A stretch of DNA of 17,835 nucleotides from Flavobacteriaceae bacterium (GCA_021648755.1 JAKISG010000035.1:1-17835), one strand, 5' to 3'. Shown: positions 1-7,716, numbered from the stretch's first letter. Translations and numbers: made by a program. The notes: generated by a model from the sequence alone, not told the origin.

Positions 1-154
1 GAACCGATAATTTACTTGGATTACCTAACACTTCTTCGCCCTTTATCTTATTTTTTAATGCAGTAGATTGTTTGTTATAAAGACTTAATAAACGGGTAAG
101 TTGCAGGCATTCTCTTTGTGTCTTTGAGTTGATTGATAGGCATATTTGCCATTC
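1..154 (-). pseudogene. IS110-family transposase-like fragment (partial, runs off the left edge)
   Basis: Read on the minus strand from 154 down to 1, one frame is open for 51 codons and continues past the window edge. Its central part contains LTRLLSLYNKQSTALKNKIK followed by an LGNPSK segment. From memory this resembles the linker after the DEDD catalytic domain of IS110-family transposases, where an LTRxRxxLxxxxTxLKNxIxxL pattern is common. A stop codon (155-157) lies directly upstream in the same frame and there is no ATG, so the 5' part encoding the catalytic domain is missing. What remains would be an interior piece of a decayed gene. No terminal repeat can be seen. The family assignment is by pattern only and could be wrong. 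Confidence 0.4.
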
Positions 155-164
155 TTAACTCCAT

Positions 165-633
165 ATTCAACCCTAAAATCATAATAAAACGCCTTAAAAC
201 TACTATTCTAAACTTAAATTCTCTGAAAAATGAAATTATAAAAAAATCACAATTTTTGATTTTTAAGAAAAATTAGGACTACTTTTGAAAATAAATATAA
301 ATTTAATGAGGTTTTTAGACGAACTGCCGTTTTCTATAATGCGAGAAATTAAAATAACTATCTGTAAACCTGAAACTTAACTTGCTGTTTTGTGGTTTAA
401 ACAAATGGAAAATAAAATAGCAGTACCGAGTTTCGATAGAAAATAGTTCGAAAATTGAAATTGAAAATAAATGAAATTTAAAAATCACACCTCAAAAAAA
501 AATGCTAATGCAACTTAAATCTAACGGAATATCTTCAACTGACTGCAAAAAAAAGCAAATCGGAAAATGAGCAAGTTTATGAAAATCAAACTCAAAATCA
601 AACGGAATATTAAAATCAAAACGCAAAAATAAA
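165..633. other. Gene-poor, AT-rich stretch between transposase remnant and antitoxin gene
   Basis: No open frame of convincing length or composition is present on either strand. The stretch is A/T-rich and contains the imperfect inverted repeat at 320-450. It also has two short near-repeats containing AACGGAATAT, near 523-532 and 601-610. Together with the transposase-like remnant on its left, it looks like accessory or decayed DNA rather than a regulatory region for one gene. Confidence 0.5.
320..450. repeat. Imperfect long inverted repeat, about 130 bp
   Basis: The left end reads CGAACTgccGTTTTCTATaatgCGA (320-344). The right end (431-450) is its imperfect complement: TCGATAGAAAAtAGTTCG. 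Inside it, TTGCTGTTTTGTG (382-394) can pair imperfectly with GGAAAATAAAATAGCAG (408-422) around the GTTTAAAC at 395-402. A structure with complementary ends and an inner hairpin is compatible with a small non-autonomous element (MITE-like), an integron attC-like site or a structured RNA. None of these is established. Confidence 0.4.
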
Positions 634-867
634 ATGGAAAAAATGGAAACTAAAAAAATGGCTAAAACGACAAAGAAGAAAACTTCAATAACATTAAATA
701 ATTATTACCTAAATATTATAAAAAGAGAACTCAAAATAGGAAGATATGACTCTATTAATCAAGTTGTAATGTCAGGTTTGAGGTCACTTGAAAAAGAAGA
801 ATATAAATCTGAAACCAAACGTAAAAATCGAATAAAAAAACAAAAATCCGAGAAAAATAAAAAATAG
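634..867 (+). CDS. ParD/CopG-like ribbon-helix-helix antitoxin (orphan)
   Basis: This 77-residue, very basic protein carries, at about residues 17-55, the pattern of a ParD-type ribbon-helix-helix antitoxin: a TSITL strand, then YYLNIIKRELKIGRYDS, then INQVVMSGLRSLEKEE. ParD proteins bind operator DNA as dimers and neutralise ParE-family gyrase-poisoning toxins. The usual family start (MA.xTSISL) suggests that the third ATG, at 658, may be the real start; ATGs at 634 and 643 are also in frame. The C-terminal 20 residues are almost all Lys, Arg, Glu and Asn, unlike typical ParD tails that bind the toxin. No ParE/RelE-like gene follows, so the gene appears orphaned in a decayed accessory region. 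A non-antitoxin RHH regulator is possible. Confidence 0.6.
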   Translation: MEKMETKKMAKTTKKKTSITLNNYYLNIIKRELKIGRYDSINQVVMSGLRSLEKEEYKSETKRKNRIKKQKSEKNKK

Positions 868-1021
868 GAAGTTAAAATCCAAAGTTGCTAAAAATGATGT
901 AAATAAGCACATTCCAGACAAGTTGAATGCGTCATTAAAATTAATTGCAGACAAACATTTTGGAGTTCGAGAAATAGTTTGGATAACTTTAGGTATATTA
1001 AGTGATTTGCAACCTATTTAA
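836..1021 (+). other. Open stretch lacking an ATG, downstream of the antitoxin; possible decayed gene
   Basis: After a stop at 833-835, one frame, shifted relative to the antitoxin gene, stays open for 61 codons to a stop at 1019-1021. The first half is Lys/Arg-rich. The second half looks protein-like and includes HIPDKLNASLKLIADKHFGV and a hydrophobic WITLGILSDLQ end. There is no ATG or GTG start. It overlaps the 3' end of the antitoxin gene by 32 bp. It may be a remnant of a partner gene or of a longer protein disrupted by a frameshift. I do not recognise it. Confidence 0.2.
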
Positions 1022-1095
1022 TTTTAGTGTCGTATTTTAAAAATCACGTCAATAAGTAGCAATTAAGTAAAAAAAACTATCTTACAGTTTAATAT

Positions 1096-1890
1096 ATGCA
1101 AAAAACAACATTTAATTTTAGTAATTATTTTCTACTCTTTTTTCTATTTTTTATAGGGAACATTTGTGTTTTGGCACAAGACAATCTGCCTGAAAAACCT
1201 AAATTAGAGACTAGTGTTTATGATGATGCTAATTTGCTTAATAATACTCAAAAGCATGCACTTGAGCAAAAATTAATTCGCTATCATGACACAACCTCAA
1301 CGCAGATAGTAGTCGTAACAATAAATACTTTAGAAGGTAAAAATATTGCACTTTATGCCACAGAATGGGCACATAAATTAGGTGTAGGCGATAAAAATAA
1401 AGATAACGGTGTTTTTTTATTAATAGCAAAAAAAGATAGAAAACTAACCATAAGAACAGGTTATGGAGTAGAACATAAATTAACAGACGCCTATTCTCGT
1501 AGAATTATTGAGCAAGTTATTACACCCGAATTTAAAAAAGGCGACTACTATAAAGGTTTAGATAAAGGCACTACCTATATTATGAAAGCTTTAGATGGTG
1601 AATTTCAAGGTACGCCACAACATGATAAATCAAATAAAAAAGAAATACCAATAGCATTTATTCTCTTTTTTATTGTTATGTTAATTATCATTTTATCTAA
1701 CCGAGATAAAGGCAATCGTAGAGGAGGCTATCGCCAAAGTACAGGCTCTATATTAGAAAGTATTATTTTAAGTAATCAAGGTCGTGGTGGCTTTGGAGGT
1801 TTTGGTAGTGGCTCCGGAGGTAGTGGAGGCTTTGGAGGAGGTTTCGGTGGTGGAGGCTTTGGAGGCGGAGGTGCCTCTGGAGGTTGGTAA
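1096..1890 (+). CDS. TPM-domain (YgcG-like) membrane protein with Gly-rich tail
   Basis: This 264-residue protein starts with a signal peptide (about residues 1-27, ending CVLAQ). A TPM domain follows at about 35-170: YDDANLLNN, the TQIVVVTI strand, NKDNGVFLLIAKKDRKLTI, RTGYGVEHKLTD and the FKKGDYYKGLDKG region. A single membrane span lies at about 185-202 (IPIAFILFFIVMLIIIL), and the last 45 residues are strongly Gly-rich (GGFGGG repeats). TPM proteins face the periplasm. Some were reported to have phosphatase activity, and in Bacteroidota they often occur near LemA-family genes, which are not visible here. The stop codon abuts the stop of the convergent aroA gene with no spacer. No clear TAnnTTTG promoter was found upstream. 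The precise role is unknown. Confidence 0.85.
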   Translation: MQKTTFNFSNYFLLFFLFFIGNICVLAQDNLPEKPKLETSVYDDANLLNNTQKHALEQKLIRYHDTTSTQIVVVTINTLEGKNIALYATEWAHKLGVGDKNKDNGVFLLIAKKDRKLTIRTGYGVEHKLTDAYSRRIIEQVITPEFKKGDYYKGLDKGTTYIMKALDGEFQGTPQHDKSNKKEIPIAFILFFIVMLIIILSNRDKGNRRGGYRQSTGSILESIILSNQGRGGFGGFGSGSGGSGGFGGGFGGGGFGGGGASGGW

Positions 1891-3111
1891 TTAATATTTA
1901 ATTCTCTCTAAATCATTCCAAAAATTAGGATATGATTTATGCACAACAGCAGCATTATTTATAATAATTGGAATTAATAAAGATAATGGAGCAAAAGCCA
2001 TTGCCATTCTGTGATCTTGATACGTATTTATTGAGTTCTGAATGCTAGGTTTTAAGTTCTGAATTACTTTTAAATGAATACTATTCTCTGAAATTTGAAC
2101 TTTTGCACCTAATTTTGTGAGTTCAATTTTTAATGCCTCTAAACGATCTGTTTCTTTTATTTTTAAAGTATGTAACCCTGTTAAATCACAAGAAATACCT
2201 AAGCCAAGACAAGTAACTATAATAGTTTGCGCAATATCTGGTGTTTTTATTAAATTAAAAGTTAGATGTTTTTTTTGTTTAAAATTAGTTACTTTTTCAA
2301 TTTTAATTCCGTTTTTTGTAAAGATAGTTTTTATTCCAAAAGAAGCATATATTTCTATTAAATCTTGATCGCCTTGAATACTATTTTTTTTAAAATACGA
2401 TAGATTTAATTTTCCGTTTTTACTTAATGCAACCAAACTATAAAAATAAGATGCAGATGACCAATCAGATTCCACAACTATAGTTGTATTTTTAATTTTT
2501 TCTTTCGGGTAAACTTTAATACGATTCCCTAACCATTCTGTCTTTACATCTATTTTATTTAATAAAGATAAAGTCATAGCTATATATGGTTTTGATGTAA
2601 TTTCATTTTGTAAAATAACGGTTAATCCGTTTTTTAATGAAGGAGCAATTAGTAATAATGCCGAAATATATTGACTACTTACATTTCCTTTAAGTTGCAC
2701 CTTGTCTTTTATCAATGTTTTTCCTCTAATTTGTAATGGTGGAAAACCATCCTCTTTTAAATACTTGATATCTGCACCTAATTTTCGCAAAGCATCAACT
2801 AGAATTTTTAGAGGTCTCTTTTGCATTCTATTAGAACCAGAAAGTATAATACTTGTATTTTTTTTTGTTGCAAAATAAGCAGTTAAAAATCGCATTGCTG
2901 TGCCAGCATGACCAATATCAATATTTTGAGCATTAGACTGTACTGTTTTTTGCAAGATTAAAACATCAACTGCATTCCCTAAATTAGTAATCTCTAAATT
3001 TTTAAATTGTTGTTGTAAAATTAATAAACGATTAGACTCACTTTTTGAACCTGAAATTTTAAGATCACTAGTAAATGATTGATTTGATATATTGTCTAAA
3101 TATTTATTCAA
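1891..3111 (-). CDS. aroA: 3-phosphoshikimate 1-carboxyvinyltransferase (EPSP synthase), TTG start
   Basis: The enzyme condenses shikimate-3-phosphate with phosphoenolpyruvate to EPSP in the cytoplasmic shikimate pathway to aromatic amino acids. The 406-residue product has the family's key motifs: SGSKSESNR with catalytic Lys23, GHAGTAMRF (about 68-75), SNRMQKRPL with Arg95/Arg99, GNVSSQYISALL, KETDRLEAL and DHRMAMAF near the C-terminus. The length matches short Bacteroidota AroA proteins. The start is inferred at TTG (3109-3111). No ATG lies between the upstream in-frame stop (near 3145) and the essential GSKSES motif, and the next Met is near residue 96. An ATT codon lies directly before the TTG. 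No minus-strand TAnnTTTG element is obvious in the short gap shared with pepT. Confidence 0.95.
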   Translation of the reverse strand: MNKYLDNISNQSFTSDLKISGSKSESNRLLILQQQFKNLEITNLGNAVDVLILQKTVQSNAQNIDIGHAGTAMRFLTAYFATKKNTSIILSGSNRMQKRPLKILVDALRKLGADIKYLKEDGFPPLQIRGKTLIKDKVQLKGNVSSQYISALLLIAPSLKNGLTVILQNEITSKPYIAMTLSLLNKIDVKTEWLGNRIKVYPKEKIKNTTIVVESDWSSASYFYSLVALSKNGKLNLSYFKKNSIQGDQDLIEIYASFGIKTIFTKNGIKIEKVTNFKQKKHLTFNLIKTPDIAQTIIVTCLGLGISCDLTGLHTLKIKETDRLEALKIELTKLGAKVQISENSIHLKVIQNLKPSIQNSINTYQDHRMAMAFAPLSLLIPIIINNAAVVHKSYPNFWNDLERIKY

Positions 3112-3224
3112 AATGAATGTGAAATTAAAAAATTTTCTAAGGAGCTAATTTAGAAAGGTTTTTATAATATTTTAATATATTTAGTAACTATTCATATAAA
3201 GTGTGAAAATAATAGGTTTATAGG

Positions 3225-3255
3225 CTTGTTAATTTTTAATAAATTCCTAAATTTG
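3225..3255 (+). promoter_or_regulatory. Bacteroidota-type promoter for pepT
   Basis: A TTG (3226-3228) lies exactly 19 nt upstream of TAAATTTG (3248-3255), matching the TTG/TTTG -33 and TAnnTTTG -7 consensus. The predicted transcription start near 3262 would give a leader of about 15 nt before the pepT ATG at 3277. Confidence 0.75.
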
Positions 3256-3276
3256 AAATCAAAATAAAATTAAAAT

Positions 3277-4512
3277 ATGCAACATATAATTAATCGTTTT
3301 TTGCGATATGTAAAAATTGATACACAGTCAGACCCAAATAATGAAACTATTTTTCCGAGTACGGAAAAACAATGGAACTTAGCCAATCTTTTAGTAACAG
3401 AATTAAAAGAAATAGGTATGCAAGATGTTACTATTGATGCACATTGCTATATTATGGCAACTTTACCAAGTAATGTTAACCATAAAGTGCCAACTATTGG
3501 TTTTATTTCACATATAGATACAAGCCCTGATTTTACAGGAGCAAATGTAAAACCGCAAATACATAAAAATTATGACGGTAAAGACTTAGTTTTAAACGTA
3601 GAGGAAAATATTGTTTTATCACCAGATTACTTTGAAGACTTATTATTGTATAAGGGGCAAACCATAATAACAACAGATGGTACAACATTATTAGGAGCAG
3701 ATGATAAAGCAGGAATTACTGAAATAATATCTGCAATGGAATATCTAATTCAAAATCCAGAAATAAAACATGGTGAAATCCGTATCGCTTTTACACCAGA
3801 CGAAGAAGTAGGTAAAGGAGCACATAAATTTGATGTAAAAAAATTTAATGCGGCATGGGCTTATACAGTAGATGGTTCGCAAGTAGGCGAATTAGAATAC
3901 GAAAATTTTAATGCGGCAGGAGCAAAAGTTACGATTACAGGCAGAATAGTGCACCCAGGTTATGCAAAAAACAAAATGGTAAATTCAATGTTAATTGCAG
4001 CAGACTTTATTTATGCATTGCCCAAAAATGAAACACCTCAAACTACTGAAGGTTATGAAGGATTTTTTCACTTACAGACTAATAAAGGTAATGTTGAAAA
4101 AACAGAATTAGATTATATCATTAGAGACCATGACCAACAAAAATTTAAAATAAGAAAAGAACAATTTATAGAACTTGCTAAAAAAATGAATATAACTTTA
4201 GGTAGCGAAGTTATTAAAATTACAATGAAAGACCAATACTTTAATATGCGTGAAAAAATAGAACCAGTTATGCATATAGTTGATATTGCTGAAGAAGCAA
4301 TGAAGCAATTAAATATTAAACCATTAATTAAAGCAATAAGAGGAGGTACAGACGGTTCGCAATTATCTTATATGGGTTTACCTTGTCCTAATATTTTTGC
4401 TGGCGGACATAATTTTCATGGTCGTTATGAATATGTTCCTGCAGAGTCTATTCAAAAAGCAACAGATGTTATCGTTAAAATATGCGAATTAACTTCCAAA
4501 AAATATACCTAG
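3277..4512 (+). CDS. pepT: Peptidase T (tripeptide aminopeptidase, M20B)
   Basis: This 411-residue cytoplasmic zinc aminopeptidase removes the N-terminal residue from tripeptides. The family signature is complete: SHIDTS with metal ligand His79, LLGADDKAG with Asp142 as the likely bridging aspartate, TPDEEVG with Glu176/Glu177 (catalytic base and metal ligand), TVDGSQ with Asp199, and the C-terminal NFHGRYE with His380. The dimerisation lid lies between about 210 and 320. Length and residue positions agree closely with known PepT enzymes (about 408 aa). The gene has its own promoter and is divergent from aroA. smpB follows 80 bp downstream. Confidence 0.97.
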   Translation: MQHIINRFLRYVKIDTQSDPNNETIFPSTEKQWNLANLLVTELKEIGMQDVTIDAHCYIMATLPSNVNHKVPTIGFISHIDTSPDFTGANVKPQIHKNYDGKDLVLNVEENIVLSPDYFEDLLLYKGQTIITTDGTTLLGADDKAGITEIISAMEYLIQNPEIKHGEIRIAFTPDEEVGKGAHKFDVKKFNAAWAYTVDGSQVGELEYENFNAAGAKVTITGRIVHPGYAKNKMVNSMLIAADFIYALPKNETPQTTEGYEGFFHLQTNKGNVEKTELDYIIRDHDQQKFKIRKEQFIELAKKMNITLGSEVIKITMKDQYFNMREKIEPVMHIVDIAEEAMKQLNIKPLIKAIRGGTDGSQLSYMGLPCPNIFAGGHNFHGRYEYVPAESIQKATDVIVKICELTSKKYT

Positions 4513-4579
4513 GTAAGGAGTTAGTAACCTAATTTTAATAAGTTCTAATAAATGTAGCTTATTTTTTCTATTATTTAAG

Positions 4580-4587
4580 TAATTTTG
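4580..4587 (+). promoter_or_regulatory. Candidate -7 element for smpB, very close to the start codon
   Basis: TAATTTTG ends only 5 nt before the smpB ATG at 4593. If it is used, the transcript would begin at or next to the start codon, giving a leaderless mRNA. No good TTG is seen 17-23 nt upstream, so the match rests on the -7 element alone. Confidence 0.4.
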
Positions 4588-4592
4588 TAATA

Positions 4593-5048
4593 ATGCAAAA
4601 AACAATAAACATACAAAATAAAAAAGCACGTTTCGAGTACGAGTTTATTAAACACTATTCTGCTGGAATTGTTTTAACTGGTACCGAAATAAAAAGTATT
4701 AGAGAGAGCAAAGCTCGAATTACAGAAAGTTTTTGTGAATTTAACGATAGCGGTGAATTATTTGTAATTAATATGTTTATTGAAGAATATTTATATGGCA
4801 ATACCTACAACCATAAAACTAAAGCTGCAAGAAAACTACTCTTAAACAAACGAGAATTACGTAAATTAGAAAAAGAAGTCAAAAATGTAGGTCTAACTAT
4901 TATTCCTCTAAAATTATATATAACAGATAAAGGTTGGGCAAAATTAGATATTACACTTTGTAAAGGTAAAAAAACGCACGATAAACGGGAGGTTTTAAAA
5001 GACCGTGACAATAAGCGAGACTTGGATAGAATTAAGAAGAATTTTTGA
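4593..5048 (+). CDS. smpB: SsrA-binding protein SmpB (tmRNA cofactor)
   Basis: SmpB binds tmRNA and delivers it to stalled ribosomes for trans-translation. The 151-residue product matches the family along its length: the early NKKARFEYEF segment, the GIVLTGTEIKSIRESKARI core of the OB-fold, GELFVINMFIEEY, the KAARKLLLNKRELRKLEKEV helix, and GLTIIPLKLYITDKGWAKLD. It has the basic C-terminal tail (KGKKTHDKREVLKDRDNKRD) that enters the decoding centre and mRNA channel. Length is normal. The UbiA-family gene starts 88 bp downstream. Confidence 0.97.
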   Translation: MQKTINIQNKKARFEYEFIKHYSAGIVLTGTEIKSIRESKARITESFCEFNDSGELFVINMFIEEYLYGNTYNHKTKAARKLLLNKRELRKLEKEVKNVGLTIIPLKLYITDKGWAKLDITLCKGKKTHDKREVLKDRDNKRDLDRIKKNF

Positions 5049-5136
5049 ATCTAGGCAACTATTACCTGTAAATAAAATTCTTTTTGATAACGCTATTAAC
5101 CTCCAATACAAAAGTGTAAATAAGAATAGATTTTAT

Positions 5137-6039
5137 ATGAAAATCAAACATTTTTTTCAACTTATACGTTATAAAAATTTATTGCTACTAACTTTTATGA
5201 TGATTTTATTTAAATATGCTATATATCATACATTTAAATTTCCCTTCTCAATTAATTTATTTCCTTTTTTTTTATTAATAATAGCAACGCTTCTAATAAC
5301 TGCCTCGGGAAATATTATAAATGATATTTTTGACCTAGAAATTGATAAAATAAATAAACCCAACAAAATAATAATAGGAAAATATATTAATAAAAAAAAA
5401 TCCTTAAACTTATATTACACTTTAAACACTATAGGTGTTTTTATAGGTATTTATTTATCTTTTATCGTTCATAAAATACCCTACGCATTCGTTTTTATTT
5501 TGACTTCGGCACTCCTTTTTCTATATACTAAGTATTTAAAAAAAAGGGCTATTTTGGGTAACCTTATAATTTCATTACTAATTGCTGTTAGTATTATACT
5601 AGTTTATGTTTTCTCTGAACTCTCAAACTTTAATAACCTGCAAAATAGAATTATAATAACTGTTTTTTTAACCTATGCTTTCTTTGCATTTATCTTAAAC
5701 TTTATACGAGAAATAGTAAAAGATATAGAAGATATAGATGGTGATTACTCCCAAGACTTAGAAACTTTACCAATTCTTATTGGAAAAAAAAGAACACAAA
5801 ATATAGTTTTTAGATTAACAGCAATACCTTTATTATTAAGTATTTATTTTGCCTTTGTGTATTTTAAAAGCCAATATATAATGCCTTTATATATCTTGTT
5901 TTTTATACTATTACCATTAAGCTATTTTATGTATAAAATAATAACGATAAAATTAAAAAAAGAATTTTATAAACTAAGTATACTTTTAAAAATAATTATG
6001 TTTTTTGGAATGCTTTCAATCTTATTAATTAATTATTAA
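5137..6039 (+). CDS. UbiA-family prenyltransferase (integral membrane)
   Basis: This is a 300-residue, highly hydrophobic protein with about eight or nine membrane spans. It carries both aspartate-rich motifs of the UbiA superfamily: NDIFDLEID (Asn62, Asp63, Asp66, Asp70) and KDIEDIDGD (Asp196, Asp199, Asp203). These bind the Mg-diphosphate of the prenyl donor. Homologues in Bacteroidota are often annotated as geranylgeranylglycerol-phosphate geranylgeranyltransferase-like, but the acceptor cannot be read from the sequence. The frame is open back to 5005, inside smpB. I chose the ATG at 5137 because MKIKHFFQLIRYKNLLLL is a typical family N-terminus and the upstream residues are polar and unlike the family. 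maf begins 35 bp downstream, so the two are probably co-transcribed. Confidence 0.85.
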   Translation: MKIKHFFQLIRYKNLLLLTFMMILFKYAIYHTFKFPFSINLFPFFLLIIATLLITASGNIINDIFDLEIDKINKPNKIIIGKYINKKKSLNLYYTLNTIGVFIGIYLSFIVHKIPYAFVFILTSALLFLYTKYLKKRAILGNLIISLLIAVSIILVYVFSELSNFNNLQNRIIITVFLTYAFFAFILNFIREIVKDIEDIDGDYSQDLETLPILIGKKRTQNIVFRLTAIPLLLSIYFAFVYFKSQYIMPLYILFFILLPLSYFMYKIITIKLKKEFYKLSILLKIIMFFGMLSILLINY

Positions 6040-6074
6040 ACCAATAACTTTAGCAAAGTTAAAAACTATAAATT

Positions 6075-6653
6075 ATGTTAGCAGAAAAATTAAAAAATAA
6101 AAACCTAATTCTAGCCTCAAAATCACCTAGGAGACAACAATTTCTAAAAGACTTAAATTTAAATTTCACTATAAAATTAAAAGAAATTAAAGAAATTTAT
6201 CCAAATACACTAAAAGGTAAAGAAATTACCAATTATTTAGCAAAATTAAAAACCAATGCTTTTAGTAATTTAAAAAAAAATGATATTTTAGTAACAAGTG
6301 ATACTATAGTTTGGTTTAAAAATAAGGCCTTAGGAAAACCTAAAAACAAAGAAGAAGCAATTAAAATGCTGCAAAAATTATCTGGTAAAAAACATCAAGT
6401 ATTTACTTCGGTTTGTTTAAGATCTACTAAAAAAGAAATTATCTTTAGTGATGCGACAACAGTTTATATCAAAAAATTAAGTTTAAAAGAAATTGAATAT
6501 TATATTGAAAATCATAAGCCATTTGATAAAGCAGGAAGTTATGGAATTCAAGAATGGTTCGGCTACATTGCCGTAAAAAAGATAAAAGGCAGTTTTTTTA
6601 ACGTTATGGGTTTTCCTGTTCATAAGTTCTATAAAGAATTATTGAGATTTTAA
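6075..6653 (+). CDS. maf: Maf-family nucleoside triphosphate pyrophosphatase
   Basis: Maf enzymes hydrolyse NTPs to NMP and pyrophosphate and are thought to remove non-canonical nucleotides. The 192-residue protein has the N-terminal LILASKSPRRQQFL signature (Ser15, Arg19, Arg20), the VTSDTIVW segment with the presumed catalytic Asp76, LGKPKNKEEAIKML, and the C-terminal AGSYGIQEWFG and NVMGFPVHKFYK motifs. The GIQ pattern fits the dTTP/UTP pyrophosphatase (YhdE) branch better than the YceF 7-methyl-GTP branch; that subfamily call is an inference. It follows the UbiA gene after 35 bp and precedes the transketolase-subunit gene by 79 bp. Confidence 0.92.
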   Translation: MLAEKLKNKNLILASKSPRRQQFLKDLNLNFTIKLKEIKEIYPNTLKGKEITNYLAKLKTNAFSNLKKNDILVTSDTIVWFKNKALGKPKNKEEAIKMLQKLSGKKHQVFTSVCLRSTKKEIIFSDATTVYIKKLSLKEIEYYIENHKPFDKAGSYGIQEWFGYIAVKKIKGSFFNVMGFPVHKFYKELLRF

Positions 6654-6732
6654 TAAAATACTAGCAAGAATTAATATCTTTACTCTTCTAAACAATAATA
6701 GAGAAAAGACTATTAGACACTAGATTTAGACA

Positions 6733-7686
6733 ATGAAAAAATATACGTACACAGAAAAAAAAGACACAAGGTCTGGTTTTGGAGACGGTTTAACCGAATT
6801 AGGTAGAACTAACAAAAATGTAGTTGCTTTATGTGCAGATTTAACAGGCTCTTTAAAAATGGAAGCTTTTAAAAATGAAAATCCAGAACGTTTTTTTCAA
6901 ATTGGCATTGCAGAGGCAAATATGATTGGCATTGCTGCTGGTTTAACTATTGGCGGAAAAATTCCGTTTACAGGCACATTTGCTAATTTTTCAACCGCTC
7001 GAGTTTATGACCAAATAAGACAATCTATCGCCTATTCTGATAAAAATGTAAAAATTTGTGCATCACATTCTGGTTTAACTTTAGGTGAAGATGGCGCAAC
7101 ACATCAAACCTTAGAAGATATTGGTATGATGAAGATGTTGCCAGGAATGGTTGTAATTAATACCTGTGATTATAACCAAACAAAAGCAGCGACTATTGCT
7201 ATTGCCGATTATATTGGCCCTGTTTATTTAAGGTTTGGAAGACCAAAAGTACCTGTCTTTATGCCAACGGATCAAAAATTTGAAATTGGTAAAGCAATTC
7301 AATTAACCGAGGGGAAAGATGTAACCATTATTGCAACGGGTCATTTAGTTTGGGAAGCATTACAAGCATCTGAAAAATTATTTGATAAAGGAATTCAAGC
7401 CGAAGTTATTAATATACATACTATTAAACCTTTAGACAAAGACGCTATCTTAAAATCAGTTGCAAAAACAACTTGTGTAGTAACTTGCGAGGAGCATAAT
7501 TTTTTAGGCGGTTTAGGCGAAAGTGTCGCAAGGATTTTAGCAGAAAATAATCCGCTACCCCAAGAATTTGTTGCTGTAAAAGACACCTTTGGTGAATCTG
7601 GAACACCGCAAGAGTTATTAGAAAAATATGGTTTAAATGCTATTTCTATTGTTAAAGCAGTAGAAAAAGTATTATCTAGAAAATAA
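6733..7686 (+). CDS. Transketolase, C-terminal subunit (split enzyme)
   Basis: Transketolase moves two-carbon ketol units between sugar phosphates in the pentose phosphate pathway, using thiamine diphosphate. This 317-residue protein holds only the pyrimidine-binding and C-terminal domains. The conserved glutamate that activates the cofactor is Glu61 (IGIAEANMIGIAAGL). ASHSGLTLGEDGATHQTLED, GPVYLRFGRPKVP and TIIATGHLVWEAL are typical of split transketolase C-halves. The N-terminal half, which binds the diphosphate and Mg, is required for activity and commonly lies directly upstream in related genomes; here maf is upstream and a convergent phosphorylase gene downstream. The start at 6733 matches the usual family N-terminus (YTYTEKKDTRSGFGDGL). 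Confidence 0.93.
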   Translation: MKKYTYTEKKDTRSGFGDGLTELGRTNKNVVALCADLTGSLKMEAFKNENPERFFQIGIAEANMIGIAAGLTIGGKIPFTGTFANFSTARVYDQIRQSIAYSDKNVKICASHSGLTLGEDGATHQTLEDIGMMKMLPGMVVINTCDYNQTKAATIAIADYIGPVYLRFGRPKVPVFMPTDQKFEIGKAIQLTEGKDVTIIATGHLVWEALQASEKLFDKGIQAEVINIHTIKPLDKDAILKSVAKTTCVVTCEEHNFLGGLGESVARILAENNPLPQEFVAVKDTFGESGTPQELLEKYGLNAISIVKAVEKVLSRK

Positions 7687-7716
7687 TTATTAGAGAATTA
7701 GAAAGGTGTACAAATC

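Noticed and set aside
1780..1890. GGAGGT-type tandem repeats as a possible satellite or recombination site
   Set aside because: They are codons for the Gly-rich tail typical of TPM proteins, in frame to the stop.
5075..5115. Possible promoter for the UbiA gene (TTTTTG followed by TACAAAAG)
   Set aside because: The downstream element is not TAnnTTTG on the plus strand, so the match fails.
5005..5136. 44-residue N-terminal extension of the UbiA-family protein overlapping smpB
   Set aside because: The extension is polar and unlike the family, and it reads through the conserved 3' end of smpB in another frame. The ATG at 5137 gives a normal family N-terminus.
7687..7716. Terminator between the transketolase and phosphorylase genes
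   Set aside because: Only a very weak GAG/CTC pairing exists in this gap, with no T-run.
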